32,698 nucleotides of DNA from Flavobacterium sp. (GTDB taxonomy: Bacteria > Bacteroidota > Bacteroidia > Flavobacteriales > Flavobacteriaceae): NCBI GenBank assembly GCA_003497625.1, contig DNNO01000025.1, positions 1-32,698 of the forward strand, given 5' to 3'. Of the stretch, positions 8,250 through 16,709 are shown piece after piece; the stretch's first letter is position 1; each line of letters starts with the position of its first letter. The notes under the pieces were generated by a model. It had not been told where the DNA came from, ran no database searches, and saw nothing but the letters and a program-made list of their open reading frames with translations. The position numbers and the translations under genes were made by a program.

Positions 8250-8882
8250 ATGAAAAAAATGGTATTTGCTGCATTAGCAGTATTGGTTTTCGGGTTTACA
8301 AATGCACAAGATGAGGTTAAAGCAACTTCAGAAGTAAAATTTGGTGCAAAAGGAGGAATTAATTTAGCAAATATTGTTGGCGATGATGCGGGTGATGCTA
8401 ACATGTTCGTAGGTTTTAATGCAGGTTTTTTTGTTGAAATTCCAGTTACGGATAAATTAACAATTCAGCCAGAGATTTTATACTCAGCTCAAGGTTCAAA
8501 ATCAGAAGGTCCACTTAATATTGAAGGTGATATTTATGATGTTAAAGCAACATTAAAAATGAATTATATTAATGTTCCAGTTATGTTTAAATATCAAGTT
8601 ACCGATAAATTTTCATTAGAAGCAGGGCCTTATGTTGGTTTTTTAGTAAGAGCTAAAGTCAAAGCAGAAGTTTCTGGTTTTGGTTCGGCTACTGAAGACG
8701 CTAAAGATTTGTTTAAATCAACTGATTTTGGTTTAGGTTTGGGAATGAATTATGAATTTTCAGATGTTATTTTTGCTAATGCAAGATATCAAGCTGGTTT
8801 AACAGAAATTGGTGATTCTGAAGCAGGTGGAAATAGTGTTAAAAATTCTGTTTTTCAAATTGGTTTAGGATTTAGATTCTAA
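8250..8882 (+). CDS. Outer-membrane beta-barrel protein, PorT-like
   Basis: 210 residues; signal peptide MKKMVFAALAVLVFGFTNA with mature start QDEVKATS. Strands include VKFGAKGGINLANIVGD, LTIQPEILYSAQGSKSEG and YINVPVMFKYQVTDKFSLEA; the C-terminus is the aromatic strand VFQIGLGFRF. It is a paralogue of the minus-strand barrel at 6690-7244, with the same KFG-KGG opening and IQPE-LYS-QGS segment, but about 26 residues longer because of an inserted stretch near residues 90-105 and longer loops. It is a single-gene unit with its own -7 box and terminator. Role unknown. Confidence 0.85.
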   Translation: MKKMVFAALAVLVFGFTNAQDEVKATSEVKFGAKGGINLANIVGDDAGDANMFVGFNAGFFVEIPVTDKLTIQPEILYSAQGSKSEGPLNIEGDIYDVKATLKMNYINVPVMFKYQVTDKFSLEAGPYVGFLVRAKVKAEVSGFGSATEDAKDLFKSTDFGLGLGMNYEFSDVIFANARYQAGLTEIGDSEAGGNSVKNSVFQIGLGFRF

Positions 8883-8900
8883 TTTTAAAAATAAACAATT

Positions 8901-8926
8901 AAATCCCGCTTTTGCGGGATTTTTTT
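8901..8926 (+). terminator. Intrinsic terminator after the PorT-like gene
   Basis: AAATCCCGC and GCGGGATTT pair around a TTTT loop, followed by further T residues. The stem is the same ATCCCGC core as the terminator at 8161-8188. Confidence 0.9.
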
Positions 8927-8942
8927 ATTGTGTCAAATTGAT

Positions 8943-8950
8943 TACATTTG
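8943..8950 (+). promoter_or_regulatory. -7 box directly before xerD
   Basis: TACATTTG matches TAnnTTTG and ends only four bases before the xerD ATG at 8955. If it is used, transcription would begin at or very near the start codon, giving a leaderless or nearly leaderless mRNA. Confidence 0.5.
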
Positions 8951-8954
8951 AAAT

Positions 8955-9854
8955 ATGAGTACTTGGCAATCGTATATTAAAGAATATCAAAATTATCTTC
9001 GTTTAGAACGTGGTCTTTCTAAGAATACCATTGAAAATTATACGTTTGATATCGAAAAATTAGTGTTGTTCTTACATCAGCACGAGATTACCGTTTCTCC
9101 AATTCAAATTTCTGAAGAAACTATTCAGCAATTCATTTACGAAATTTCATCAAAAGTAAATGCTCGTAGTCAATCACGCGTCATTTCTGGATTAAAGAGC
9201 TTTTTTAATTACTTAGTTTTCGAAGATTATCGGAAAGACACTCCTTTAGAATTAATAGAAGTTCCCAAAACAGGTAGAAAATTACCCGATACTTTAGCTA
9301 CTGAAGAAATTGATGCGTTAATCTCGGCAATAGATTTATCTACACCAGAAGGCGAACGCAACAGAGCTATGTTAGAAACGTTATACAGTTGTGGTTTGCG
9401 TGTTTCGGAATTGGTGGGTTTAAAGATTTCTGATTTATTTTTTGAAGAAAGTTTTATCAAAATCACAGGAAAAGGAAATAAGCAGCGTTTTGTGCCTGTA
9501 GGAGGCTCTACAATTAAATATATAACTTCTTATGTAAATCTGATACGAGTGCATTATCCGGTTCAAAAAGGGCATGAGGATACGCTTTTTTTAAATAGGA
9601 GAGGAAAACAATTAACTCGCGCTATGGTTTTTACAATAATTAAAGATTTAGCGGTAAAAATCAATTTGAATAAAACCATCAGTCCGCATACATTCAGGCA
9701 TTCTTTTGCAACACATTTATTAGAGAATGGTGCCGATTTACGTTCCATACAATTAATGCTCGGACATGAATCAATTACTACTACCGAAGTGTACATGCAT
9801 CTGGATAGAAAATTTTTGTCGGAAGTTTTGAATAATTATCATCCACGTAAATAG
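8955..9854 (+). CDS. xerD: Site-specific tyrosine recombinase XerD
   Basis: 299 residues, the usual XerC/XerD length. The N-terminal SAM-like core-binding domain spans about residues 1-95 (YLRLERGLSKNTIENYTFDI). The catalytic domain shows all expected residues: Arg149 in CGLRVSEL, Lys173 in TGKGNKQR, His245 and Arg248 in SPHTFRHSFATH, His271 in LGHESITTTE, and nucleophile Tyr280 in EVYMHLD. The protein resolves chromosome dimers at dif with its partner during division. XerD is preferred over an integrase because of its length, the solitary chromosomal setting and the close match to the XerD core motifs. No att or dif site is visible nearby. It converges on rny. Confidence 0.93.
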   Translation: MSTWQSYIKEYQNYLRLERGLSKNTIENYTFDIEKLVLFLHQHEITVSPIQISEETIQQFIYEISSKVNARSQSRVISGLKSFFNYLVFEDYRKDTPLELIEVPKTGRKLPDTLATEEIDALISAIDLSTPEGERNRAMLETLYSCGLRVSELVGLKISDLFFEESFIKITGKGNKQRFVPVGGSTIKYITSYVNLIRVHYPVQKGHEDTLFLNRRGKQLTRAMVFTIIKDLAVKINLNKTISPHTFRHSFATHLLENGADLRSIQLMLGHESITTTEVYMHLDRKFLSEVLNNYHPRK

Positions 9855-9864
9855 TTAACAGTCT

Positions 9865-9952
9865 CAGTTTTCAGTCACAGTACTATAACGTGCAAAAAAA
9901 AGATGTTTCAATTTTGAAACATCTTTTTTTTATTTGTCAACTGCGACTAAAA
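9865..9952. repeat. Second, split copy of the CAGTTTTCAGTCACAGT repeat
   Basis: CAGTTTTCAGTCACAGTA (9865-9882) and a weaker opposing arm ACTGCGACTAAAA (9940-9952) flank the xerD/rny terminator. Both arms resemble the hairpin at 2830-2873, so a repeat copy appears to have been split by, or inserted around, the terminator. Confidence 0.55.
9894..9931. terminator. Bidirectional terminator between xerD and rny
   Basis: AAAAGATGTTTCAA and TTGAAACATCTTTT form a long perfect stem with a two-base loop, with A-run and T-run flanks on both sides. It serves both convergent genes. Confidence 0.9.
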
Positions 9953-9954
9953 TA

Positions 9955-11517
9955 TTATTTTGCAATATTCACAGCTCTAGTTTCACGAATAACCGTGATT
10001 TTCACTTGACCAGGATATGTCATTTCAGTTTGAATTTTTTGAGAAATATCAAAAGATAAGTTTACCGCTGCATCGTCAGATACTTTTTCACTTTCTACAA
10101 TTACACGTAATTCTCTACCTGCTTGAATTGCATAAGCGTTTTTCACTCCGTTGAATCCGAAAGCGATATCTTCTAAGTCTTTCAAACGTTGGATGTAAGA
10201 ATCTAATACTTGTCTTCTTGCTCCTGGGCGTGCTCCAGAAATAGCATCACAAACTTGGATAATTGGAGAAATCAATGATTTCATTTCAATTTCGTCGTGG
10301 TGAGCTCCAATTGCATTACAAACTTCTTCTTTTTCACCATATTTCTCAGCCCATTGCATGCCTAAGATAGCGTGAGGTAATTCACTTTCTGTATCTGGTA
10401 CTTTTCCAATATCGTGTAATAAACCAGCTCTTTTAGCTAATTTAACGTTTAAACCTAATTCAGCCGCCATGATACCACATAACTTAGCAACTTCTCTTGA
10501 GTGTTGTAATAAGTTTTGTCCGTAAGATGAACGGTATTTCATTCTACCCACTACTTTAATTAATTCAGGGTGTAATCCGTGGATTCCTAAATCAATTACC
10601 GTACGCTTTCCAGTTTCGATAATTTCTTCGTCGATTTGTTTCGCCGTTTTTGCAACAACCTCTTCAATACGAGCTGGGTGAATACGTCCGTCAGTTACTA
10701 ATTTGTGTAATGCTAAACGAGCGATTTCTCTTCTTACCGGATCAAAACAAGATAAGATGATAGCTTCTGGTGTGTCATCAACAATGATTTCAACTCCAGT
10801 TGCTGCTTCTAAAGCTCTAATGTTACGACCTTCACGACCAATGATTCTACCTTTTACATCATCAGATTCAATGTTAAATACCGATACACAGTTTTCTACT
10901 GCTTCTTCAGTACCTACACGTTGAATAGTGCTAATGATTATTTTCTTAGCTTCTTGGTGTGCTGTCATTTTTGCTTCTTCAACTGTATCTTGGATGAATG
11001 ACATAGCATTTGTTTTGGCTTCAGCTTTTAAGCTTTCTACCAATTGTTCTTTAGCTTCTTCAGCCGATAAACCAGAAATTACTTCTAATTGTTCTACCTG
11101 ACTTTTGTGAAGTTTGTCTATTTCTTGTTGTTTTTTGTCTAAAAGCTCAATTTTACTAGAATATTCAGTAATTTTAGCTTCGGCTTCGTCATTTACTTTT
11201 TTCGCTTTAGCTAATTCATTAGAAATTTGAGATTCTTTGTCTCTTGTTCTTTTTTCAGCTTCTGCTGTTTTTTTATCTCTAGCTAAAATTACTTGTTCGT
11301 GTTCAGCTTTTAGTTCTAAAAACTTCTCTTTAGCTTGTAGGATTTTCTCTTTTTTGGTTGCTTCAGCTTCAGCTTTAGCATCTTTTAAAATGGAACCTGC
11401 TTCTTTTTTTGCGTTTTTAATAAGGTTTGAAACATTGCTTTTCTCTAAAAATTTAGCGATTCCAAAACCTCCTGCAAGACCAACAACAATTCCAATTATT
11501 ATACTTAGTATGTCCAT
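9955..11517 (-). CDS. rny: Ribonuclease Y
   Basis: 520 residues, full length for this membrane-anchored endoribonuclease that initiates mRNA decay. Domains in order: N-terminal membrane helix (residues 3-22, [19 protein letters not shown]), a long Lys/Glu/Ala coiled coil (about 30-190), a KH RNA-binding domain with GRIIGREG (223-230), and an HD phosphohydrolase domain whose metal ligands include His368-Asp369 in AGLLHDIGK. The start ATG is only 29 bases after the probable 6S RNA 3' end, leaving almost no space for a separate promoter, so expression may rely on readthrough from the zapA/6S side. Confidence 0.96.
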   Translation of the reverse strand: MDILSIIIGIVVGLAGGFGIAKFLEKSNVSNLIKNAKKEAGSILKDAKAEAEATKKEKILQAKEKFLELKAEHEQVILARDKKTAEAEKRTRDKESQISNELAKAKKVNDEAEAKITEYSSKIELLDKKQQEIDKLHKSQVEQLEVISGLSAEEAKEQLVESLKAEAKTNAMSFIQDTVEEAKMTAHQEAKKIIISTIQRVGTEEAVENCVSVFNIESDDVKGRIIGREGRNIRALEAATGVEIIVDDTPEAIILSCFDPVRREIARLALHKLVTDGRIHPARIEEVVAKTAKQIDEEIIETGKRTVIDLGIHGLHPELIKVVGRMKYRSSYGQNLLQHSREVAKLCGIMAAELGLNVKLAKRAGLLHDIGKVPDTESELPHAILGMQWAEKYGEKEEVCNAIGAHHDEIEMKSLISPIIQVCDAISGARPGARRQVLDSYIQRLKDLEDIAFGFNGVKNAYAIQAGRELRVIVESEKVSDDAAVNLSFDISQKIQTEMTYPGQVKITVIRETRAVNIAK

Positions 11518-11546
11518 ATGTGTGTTAAAAAATTATATAAAAAAAA

Positions 11547-11696
11547 GCCTACATTAGGTGTTTGTATAAACTCTGTTATACAAGATTTGAGCTAACCTGC
11601 AGTTCAAACTTCCCACTTAAGGGCCTGTTATAGTTGCAAAGATTCACTCGTTTAATTTGTTAGTGTTGAGTTTATCAAATATATACTAATGTAGGC
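11547..11696 (-). ncRNA. ssrS: Probable 6S RNA (6S-Flavo type)
   Basis: A gene-free 150-base stretch between zapA and rny folds on the minus strand into a long rod. The ends form a perfect 11-bp stem (GCCTACATTAG at 11696-11686 with CTAATGTAGGC at 11557-11547). Next, TTTG-ATAAACTC pairs with GAGTTTAT-A-CAAA with one bulged A, then CTAAC pairs with GTTAG. The 3' end runs directly into eight T on the minus strand, as in an intrinsic terminator. The rod with internal loops and the position next to zapA (ssrS is also next to zapA in Gammaproteobacteria) fit 6S RNA, which mimics an open promoter and sequesters RNA polymerase. A weak -7-like TAAATACG (11709-11702) lies at the right distance. The name rests on structure and synteny only. 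Confidence 0.72.
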
Positions 11697-11725
11697 AGTA
11701 TCGTATTTATGATGTAAGAACGTAT

Positions 11726-12019
11726 TTATTTTGAGAGTAACTCGCTCAATTTTTTTTCCAAATTTTGCAATCTGGTTATGTTGGTTTCATTATCTTGAGA
11801 TTTACTAATTTGTTTTTGCTCTACTTGTGCTGCAAATTGCAAAGCACACATGGCTAAAACATCTTGTTTGTCTCTTACGGCATAGCTTTGTTCAAACTGT
11901 TTAATCATAGCATCTATTTTTTTTGAAGCACTTCTTAGTCCTTCTTCTTGTGATGGTTCCACAGTTAAGGGATACACACGATCTGCTATTGATATTTTAA
12001 TTTTCAGTTTTTCACTCAT
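11726..12019 (-). CDS. zapA: Cell division protein ZapA
   Basis: 97 residues. The N-terminal globular part (KLKIKISIADRVYPLTVEPS, then EEGLRSASKKIDAMIKQFEQ) and the central ALQFAAQVEQKQ helix match ZapA, which binds and cross-links FtsZ filaments at the division ring. The C-terminal 35 residues form a coiled coil (NITRLQNLEKKLSELLSK). It starts seven bases after the coiled-coil gene upstream and is transcribed from that gene's promoter. It is followed by the probable 6S RNA and rny. Confidence 0.9.
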   Translation of the reverse strand: MSEKLKIKISIADRVYPLTVEPSQEEGLRSASKKIDAMIKQFEQSYAVRDKQDVLAMCALQFAAQVEQKQISKSQDNETNITRLQNLEKKLSELLSK

Positions 12020-12026
12020 GAGCTTT

Positions 12027-12317
12027 CTAATCTGAAAGTTGGGCTATACAATAATCGATTTCTCTGATTAATGAATTTATTTTGAGTTTCGTTTCTCGTT
12101 TATTTTCTTCACTGCCTAGTAATGAGTTTACCATTTTTAGAGTATCTAATTGGTTCTTCAGGGTTTCAATTTCACCTGATTGCTTTTGTTGATTTTTTTT
12201 AGAAAGCAACAATTCGTCTTGCAACTCTTGGTTTTTCATTTCAAGCTGCGCCACTTTCTGGTTAAGCTTAAAAAATTTAACTTCGAGAGAATCAATTAAT
12301 TCAGATAATCCATTCAT
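12027..12317 (-). CDS. Small coiled-coil protein upstream of zapA
   Basis: 96 residues, almost entirely heptad-like: LIDSLEVKFFKLNQKVAQLE then KNQELQDELLLSKKNQQ and IETLKNQLDTLKMV. There is no signal peptide. A ZapB-like role, partner to ZapA, is suggested by size, coiled-coil character and the seven-base spacing to zapA; this is inference, since coiled coils look alike. An exact promoter stands 29 bases upstream. Confidence 0.75.
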   Translation of the reverse strand: MNGLSELIDSLEVKFFKLNQKVAQLEMKNQELQDELLLSKKNQQKQSGEIETLKNQLDTLKMVNSLLGSEENKRETKLKINSLIREIDYCIAQLSD

Positions 12318-12345
12318 TAATGATAGAATTCATTTCAATATTTCA

Positions 12346-12376
12346 CAAAGTTAGCATTAGTATTCAAAAATAGCAA
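12346..12376 (-). promoter_or_regulatory. Promoter of the coiled-coil / zapA operon
   Basis: On the minus strand, TTG (12376-12374), 20 bases, then TAACTTTG (12353-12346), an exact TTG-N20-TAnnTTTG arrangement. The predicted transcript begins near 12339, about 22 bases before the ATG. Confidence 0.75.
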
Positions 12377-12509
12377 TACTTTTTACTAAATTTTGTGAAT
12401 TAATTTTTATTATTTGTAACTATTTGATTATTAAATAATTATTATAGGTATGGTTTTTGTTTACTTTATATGAAATTATTTTAGTATTTTAGCACTAAAC
12501 ACAAGCACT

Positions 12510-14192
12510 ATGAGATTTGTATTAGCCATTTTATTTGCCCCTTTTTTTATTTTTAGTCAAGATTATCCTCAAGATTATTTTCAATCACCATTAGATATTT
12601 CGCTCGATTTGTCGGGTTCTTTTGGTGAATTGCGTAGTAATCATTTTCATTCCGGTTTAGATTTTAAAACAAAAAGTGTTGAAGGTTTACCAGTTTATGC
12701 CGCAGGTGATGGTTATATTTCAAGAATTAAAATCTCAACATTTGGTTACGGAAAAGCTATTTATGTTACGCATCCTAATGGCTATACATCGGTTTACGGA
12801 CATTTGCAAAAAGCGAATGGAGCAATCGAATCTTTTATTAAAGCAAGACAGTACAAAGAACAATCTTATGAAGTAGAAATGTATTTGTACCCAACAGAAT
12901 TACCCGTAAAAAAAGGAGATGTAATAGCTTTTTCTGGAAATACTGGAGGTAGTGGCGGTCCTCATTTGCATTTTGAATTTAGAAACACCAAATCGGAAGA
13001 AATTTTAAATCCGATGCATTTTGGTTTTAAGAAAATCATTAAGGATGAAAGAAAGCCTGTTATTCAAGGACTTGTAGCTTATCCTTTAGATTCAACCACG
13101 GTTAATAATTCTCAAAAACCCATTAATATTTCATTTTCTAAACAGACTGATGGGAGTTATTTAGGAGTGAAAGTTAAGGCTAACGGAAAAGTTGCTTTTG
13201 GAATTAATGCCTTCGATTTTTGTACCAATGCTTACAACAAAAACGGATTATACAAAGTAAAAGCGTATTTAAACGGAGTGTTGCAGTACCAATATGGTTT
13301 TGATGGTTTTGCGTTTGATGAATCACGATACATTAATAATTTTATCGATTACGAACGTTTTCATTTGATGGGACAACGCGTTCAAAAATTATTTCAAATA
13401 TCGGATTATCCACTTTCTATCGTAGCGGGTAATAAAAAGGATGGTATTATTAAAGTACAACCTGGTGTAAATTATACGTATCGAGTGGAGTTGTTCGACT
13501 TTCATGGCAATAAAGTAGAATTGGTAATTCCAATAGAGTTTGCTAATTCACAACCCACAATTAAGAATACGATTCATAAAACACCTTACTTTGTAAAAGC
13601 TAAAAATGAAGCTATTTTTGAGAAAAATAATGTTTCAGTTCAAATTCCAGAAAACGCATTTTATTCTAATTTCTATCTGAATTTTGATGTTAGTAACGAT
13701 ATTCTAACGTTGCATGATGATAGTGTTCCGGTTCACAAAAACATCACCATTACTTTTAATGATGTACAAGGTTTGTCGGAAGAGCAATTGGCAAAAACCT
13801 ATATCGCAACATTAGATGGTTATAAGTTAGATTTCAATAAAACGTATCGAAAAGGGAATACATTTTCAATAAAAACCAAAACATTAGGAAAATATAAACT
13901 GGCTCAAGATGTAACACCGCCAAGAATTTACAACGTAAATTTTGTAGAAGGTAAAACTTTGTCAACACAAAAAACAATAAGTGTTTCGGTTACCGATTTA
14001 CAATCTGACATTAATACTTACAATGGTTATTTGAACGGAAAATGGATTTTATTAGAATACGATTATAAAACAAAAAAGTTGGTACACAATTTAGATGATA
14101 AAATTTGCGTTGAAGGAAGAAACGATTTAAAGATTGTTGTTACCGATAATTTACAAAATTCTACTACCTTTGAATCTTATTTTTTTAGATAA
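12510..14192 (+). CDS. M23 family metallopeptidase, secreted
   Basis: 560 residues with signal peptide (MRFVLAILFAPFFIFSQ). The LytM-type M23 domain occupies about residues 25-165 and has intact zinc ligands: HSGLD (His47, Asp51) and HLH (His152, His154), plus YGHLQ with His98. Enzymes of this family cut peptide bridges in peptidoglycan. The remaining 390 residues, probably beta-rich, are characteristic of the Bacteroidota version and may include Ig-like domains. A degenerate -7 box (TATTTTAG, 12485-12492) is upstream. The TonB-receptor gene begins 15 bases downstream, so the two are probably co-transcribed. Confidence 0.9.
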   Translation: MRFVLAILFAPFFIFSQDYPQDYFQSPLDISLDLSGSFGELRSNHFHSGLDFKTKSVEGLPVYAAGDGYISRIKISTFGYGKAIYVTHPNGYTSVYGHLQKANGAIESFIKARQYKEQSYEVEMYLYPTELPVKKGDVIAFSGNTGGSGGPHLHFEFRNTKSEEILNPMHFGFKKIIKDERKPVIQGLVAYPLDSTTVNNSQKPINISFSKQTDGSYLGVKVKANGKVAFGINAFDFCTNAYNKNGLYKVKAYLNGVLQYQYGFDGFAFDESRYINNFIDYERFHLMGQRVQKLFQISDYPLSIVAGNKKDGIIKVQPGVNYTYRVELFDFHGNKVELVIPIEFANSQPTIKNTIHKTPYFVKAKNEAIFEKNNVSVQIPENAFYSNFYLNFDVSNDILTLHDDSVPVHKNITITFNDVQGLSEEQLAKTYIATLDGYKLDFNKTYRKGNTFSIKTKTLGKYKLAQDVTPPRIYNVNFVEGKTLSTQKTISVSVTDLQSDINTYNGYLNGKWILLEYDYKTKKLVHNLDDKICVEGRNDLKIVVTDNLQNSTTFESYFFR

Positions 14193-14207
14193 TTAAAATC
14201 CATTCTT

Positions 14208-16670
14208 TTGAAAAATATAATTTTAGTATTCATTATTGGTTTGTTTTCTTTGACTGTTTCGGCTCAAAAAGCCAGAGTTAAAGGTGTTATTTTAGACGAA
14301 TTTAATAATCCTGTTGAAAATGTAACGATAAAAGTAGGAGACAAGGGAACTGTTTCTAATGAAAATGGTTTTTACCTTTTAGAATTGGAAGCCAACACAA
14401 AAGTAACCATAACTTTTTCTCACGTTTCATTGAAAAAAATCACTTTAGAATTGAATCTGAAGCCAAATGAAGATTTTGAGTTAAATCCAGTTATGAATTC
14501 AAAAGTAGAGGAGTTTGGAGAAGTTTTTGTAACAGGAAATAGTAAAAAACGTATCGAAGGTGTCACCACAATTGACCCTGTAATCATTAGAAAAATTCCG
14601 GGTGCTAATGCCGGAATCGAAAATATTATCAAAACGCTTCCGGGTGTTTATTCTAATAATGAATTGAGTACTTCGTATGCAGTTCGTGGGGGAAATTACG
14701 ATGAAAACTTAGTATATGTAAACGAAATTGAAGTTTATCGTCCGTTTTTAATTCGTTCAGGACAACAAGAAGGTTTGAGTTTTACGAATACTGATATGGT
14801 TCAAAATGTGGATTTCTCCGCTGGTGGATTTCAGTCGAAATATGGCGATAAATTGTCTTCAGTTTTAGATATTACATACCGAAATCCAAAACAATTTGCA
14901 GCAAGTTTAGAAGCGAGTTTATTGGGCGGAAGCTTAACGGCAGAAGGGATTTCTAAAAATCAAAAATGGACTAATATCACCGGTGTTAGATACAGAGATA
15001 ACAGTCTTTTAGTAAACAGTCAGGAAACAGAAACTAATTTCAGACCCACATTTTTTGATGTTCAAACTTTGTTGAATTTCAATGCTTCAACCAAATGGAA
15101 TTTTAGTTTTTTAGGAAACATTTCCCAAAATAGATACAATTACGAACCTTTAACGCGTCAAACCAATTTTGGAACTATCGATGAACCAATTGCACTTTTG
15201 GTGTTTTATGAAGGACAAGAAAAAGATAAATACCTAACGTTTTTTGGTGCCGGAAAAGCCGTTTATCAATACAACGAAAAAAATAAATTGAAGTTTATCC
15301 TTTCAGGATATCACACGCAAGAGCAAGAGTATTATGATATTTTAGCACAATATCGTTTGGGTGAAGTTGATGCTAATATTGGTTCAGAAACGTTTGGTGA
15401 TGTGGTTTTTACGCGTGGAATTGGATCACAATTAAATCACGCTCGTAACGATTTAGATGCTTTAATTGTAAATGCCGAGGTAAAAGGGTTTCACGAATTA
15501 AACGAAAAATCACAATTTGAATGGGGCGCAAAATTTACGCTTGAAGATATTCGCGATAGAATTGTAGAATGGGAAGTTGTAGATTCTGCGGGGTTTTCAT
15601 TACCTAACCCAATTTTAGATTATCAAAACGACCAACCTTACAATCCGTATGTTGGACCATTAGCGCCTTATCAAAATGTAAGAGCTACAAATTTCACTAG
15701 AATCAATAGATTGTCAGGTTATGCACAGTGGAATTACAGAGGAAATATTGGCGAACACGACTATTGGGTAAATGCTGGAGTTCGTGCACATCAATGGCAA
15801 GTAGATGCCGATGGAAGACCAAAAGGCGATAGTCAAATTACGTTTTCACCAAGAGCTCAGTTTGCATTTAAACCCAATTGGGATAAAGATATGTTGTTCC
15901 GATTGTCTGGTGGATTATATCATCAACCGCCATTTTACAGAGAATTGCGTGATTATGATGGTGTAGTGCAAACCAATGTAAAAGCACAGCAATCGCTTCA
16001 TATTGTGTTGAGCAATGATTATAGTTTCAAAATGTGGAAGCGACCTTTTAAATTAGTTTCCGAAGCGTATTATAAAAATATTAAAGATGTTAATACCTAT
16101 ACAATTGATAACGTTCGTATTCGATACAGAGCCAACAACGATGCCGAAGCTTATGCTTATGGATTTGATGCTCGTTTAAACGGAGAATTTGTACCAGGAA
16201 CAGAATCGTGGTTTACTTTTGGCTATTTAAAAACCGAAGAAAATCAAGATGGAAAAGGTTTTATTGCTCGTCCAACAGACCAACGATTAAAATTTGGCGT
16301 TTTGTTTCAAGATTATATGCCAAATATTCCAAACTTGAGATTGTATCTGAATTTAGTTTACAACACAGGATTGCCTGGTGGTTCACCTGCTTATGCTGAC
16401 CCATACGCTTATCAATTACGTTTGAATGATTACCGCAGAGCCGATGTTGGATTCTCTTTTGTGTTTAAAGATGAAAAAATCAAATCAAGTAAAGTTTGGT
16501 TAAAACCGTTTAATGAATTTTCATTGGGATTAGAAATTTTCAATTTATTCAACAATCAAAATGCCATTACGAATACTTGGGTGCGCGATGTGTATACGAA
16601 ATCGCAATACGGAATTCCAAATTACATGACTACTCGAGTTTTTAATATTAAATTGGTTGCAAGGCTGTAA
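14208..16670 (+). CDS. TonB-dependent outer-membrane receptor
   Basis: 820 residues. The start is a TTG codon (14208), chosen because it alone gives a proper signal peptide: MKNIILVFIIGLFSLTVSAQ. A carboxypeptidase-regulatory-like domain follows (about 23-100, KGVILDEFNNPVENVTIKVG), then the plug (about 115-225) with IIKTLPGVYSNNELSTSYAV and RGGNYDENLVYVNEIEVYRP, then a large barrel ending FNIKLVARL. Such receptors import siderophores, glycans or other large ligands using TonB energy. No SusD partner is adjacent, so this is not a classical polysaccharide-utilisation pair. It lies 15 bases after the M23 gene; substrate unknown. Confidence 0.9.
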   Translation: MKNIILVFIIGLFSLTVSAQKARVKGVILDEFNNPVENVTIKVGDKGTVSNENGFYLLELEANTKVTITFSHVSLKKITLELNLKPNEDFELNPVMNSKVEEFGEVFVTGNSKKRIEGVTTIDPVIIRKIPGANAGIENIIKTLPGVYSNNELSTSYAVRGGNYDENLVYVNEIEVYRPFLIRSGQQEGLSFTNTDMVQNVDFSAGGFQSKYGDKLSSVLDITYRNPKQFAASLEASLLGGSLTAEGISKNQKWTNITGVRYRDNSLLVNSQETETNFRPTFFDVQTLLNFNASTKWNFSFLGNISQNRYNYEPLTRQTNFGTIDEPIALLVFYEGQEKDKYLTFFGAGKAVYQYNEKNKLKFILSGYHTQEQEYYDILAQYRLGEVDANIGSETFGDVVFTRGIGSQLNHARNDLDALIVNAEVKGFHELNEKSQFEWGAKFTLEDIRDRIVEWEVVDSAGFSLPNPILDYQNDQPYNPYVGPLAPYQNVRATNFTRINRLSGYAQWNYRGNIGEHDYWVNAGVRAHQWQVDADGRPKGDSQITFSPRAQFAFKPNWDKDMLFRLSGGLYHQPPFYRELRDYDGVVQTNVKAQQSLHIVLSNDYSFKMWKRPFKLVSEAYYKNIKDVNTYTIDNVRIRYRANNDAEAYAYGFDARLNGEFVPGTESWFTFGYLKTEENQDGKGFIARPTDQRLKFGVLFQDYMPNIPNLRLYLNLVYNTGLPGGSPAYADPYAYQLRLNDYRRADVGFSFVFKDEKIKSSKVWLKPFNEFSLGLEIFNLFNNQNAITNTWVRDVYTKSQYGIPNYMTTRVFNIKLVARL

Positions 16671-16684
16671 TCAATGTTTTTTAG

Positions 16685-16692
16685 TATATTTG
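16685..16692 (+). promoter_or_regulatory. -7 box of the EF-hand lipoprotein gene
   Basis: TATATTTG matches TAnnTTTG and lies 17 bases before the ATG at 16710. It also lies downstream of the alternative ATG at 16674, so the longer start would not be in the transcript from this promoter. The nearest TTG is 25 bases upstream, beyond the usual spacing. Confidence 0.6.
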
Positions 16693-16709
16693 ACTATAAA
16701 TACTTTTCC

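Noticed and set aside
8955-9854. Phage or mobile-element integrase
   Set aside because: Length, motif set and solitary chromosomal setting fit XerD; no attachment sites or cargo genes are adjacent.
16674-16709. Upstream ATG for the EF-hand lipoprotein
   Set aside because: It is before the -7 box and would place a non-signal tail ahead of a good lipoprotein signal; the ATG at 16710 is preferred.
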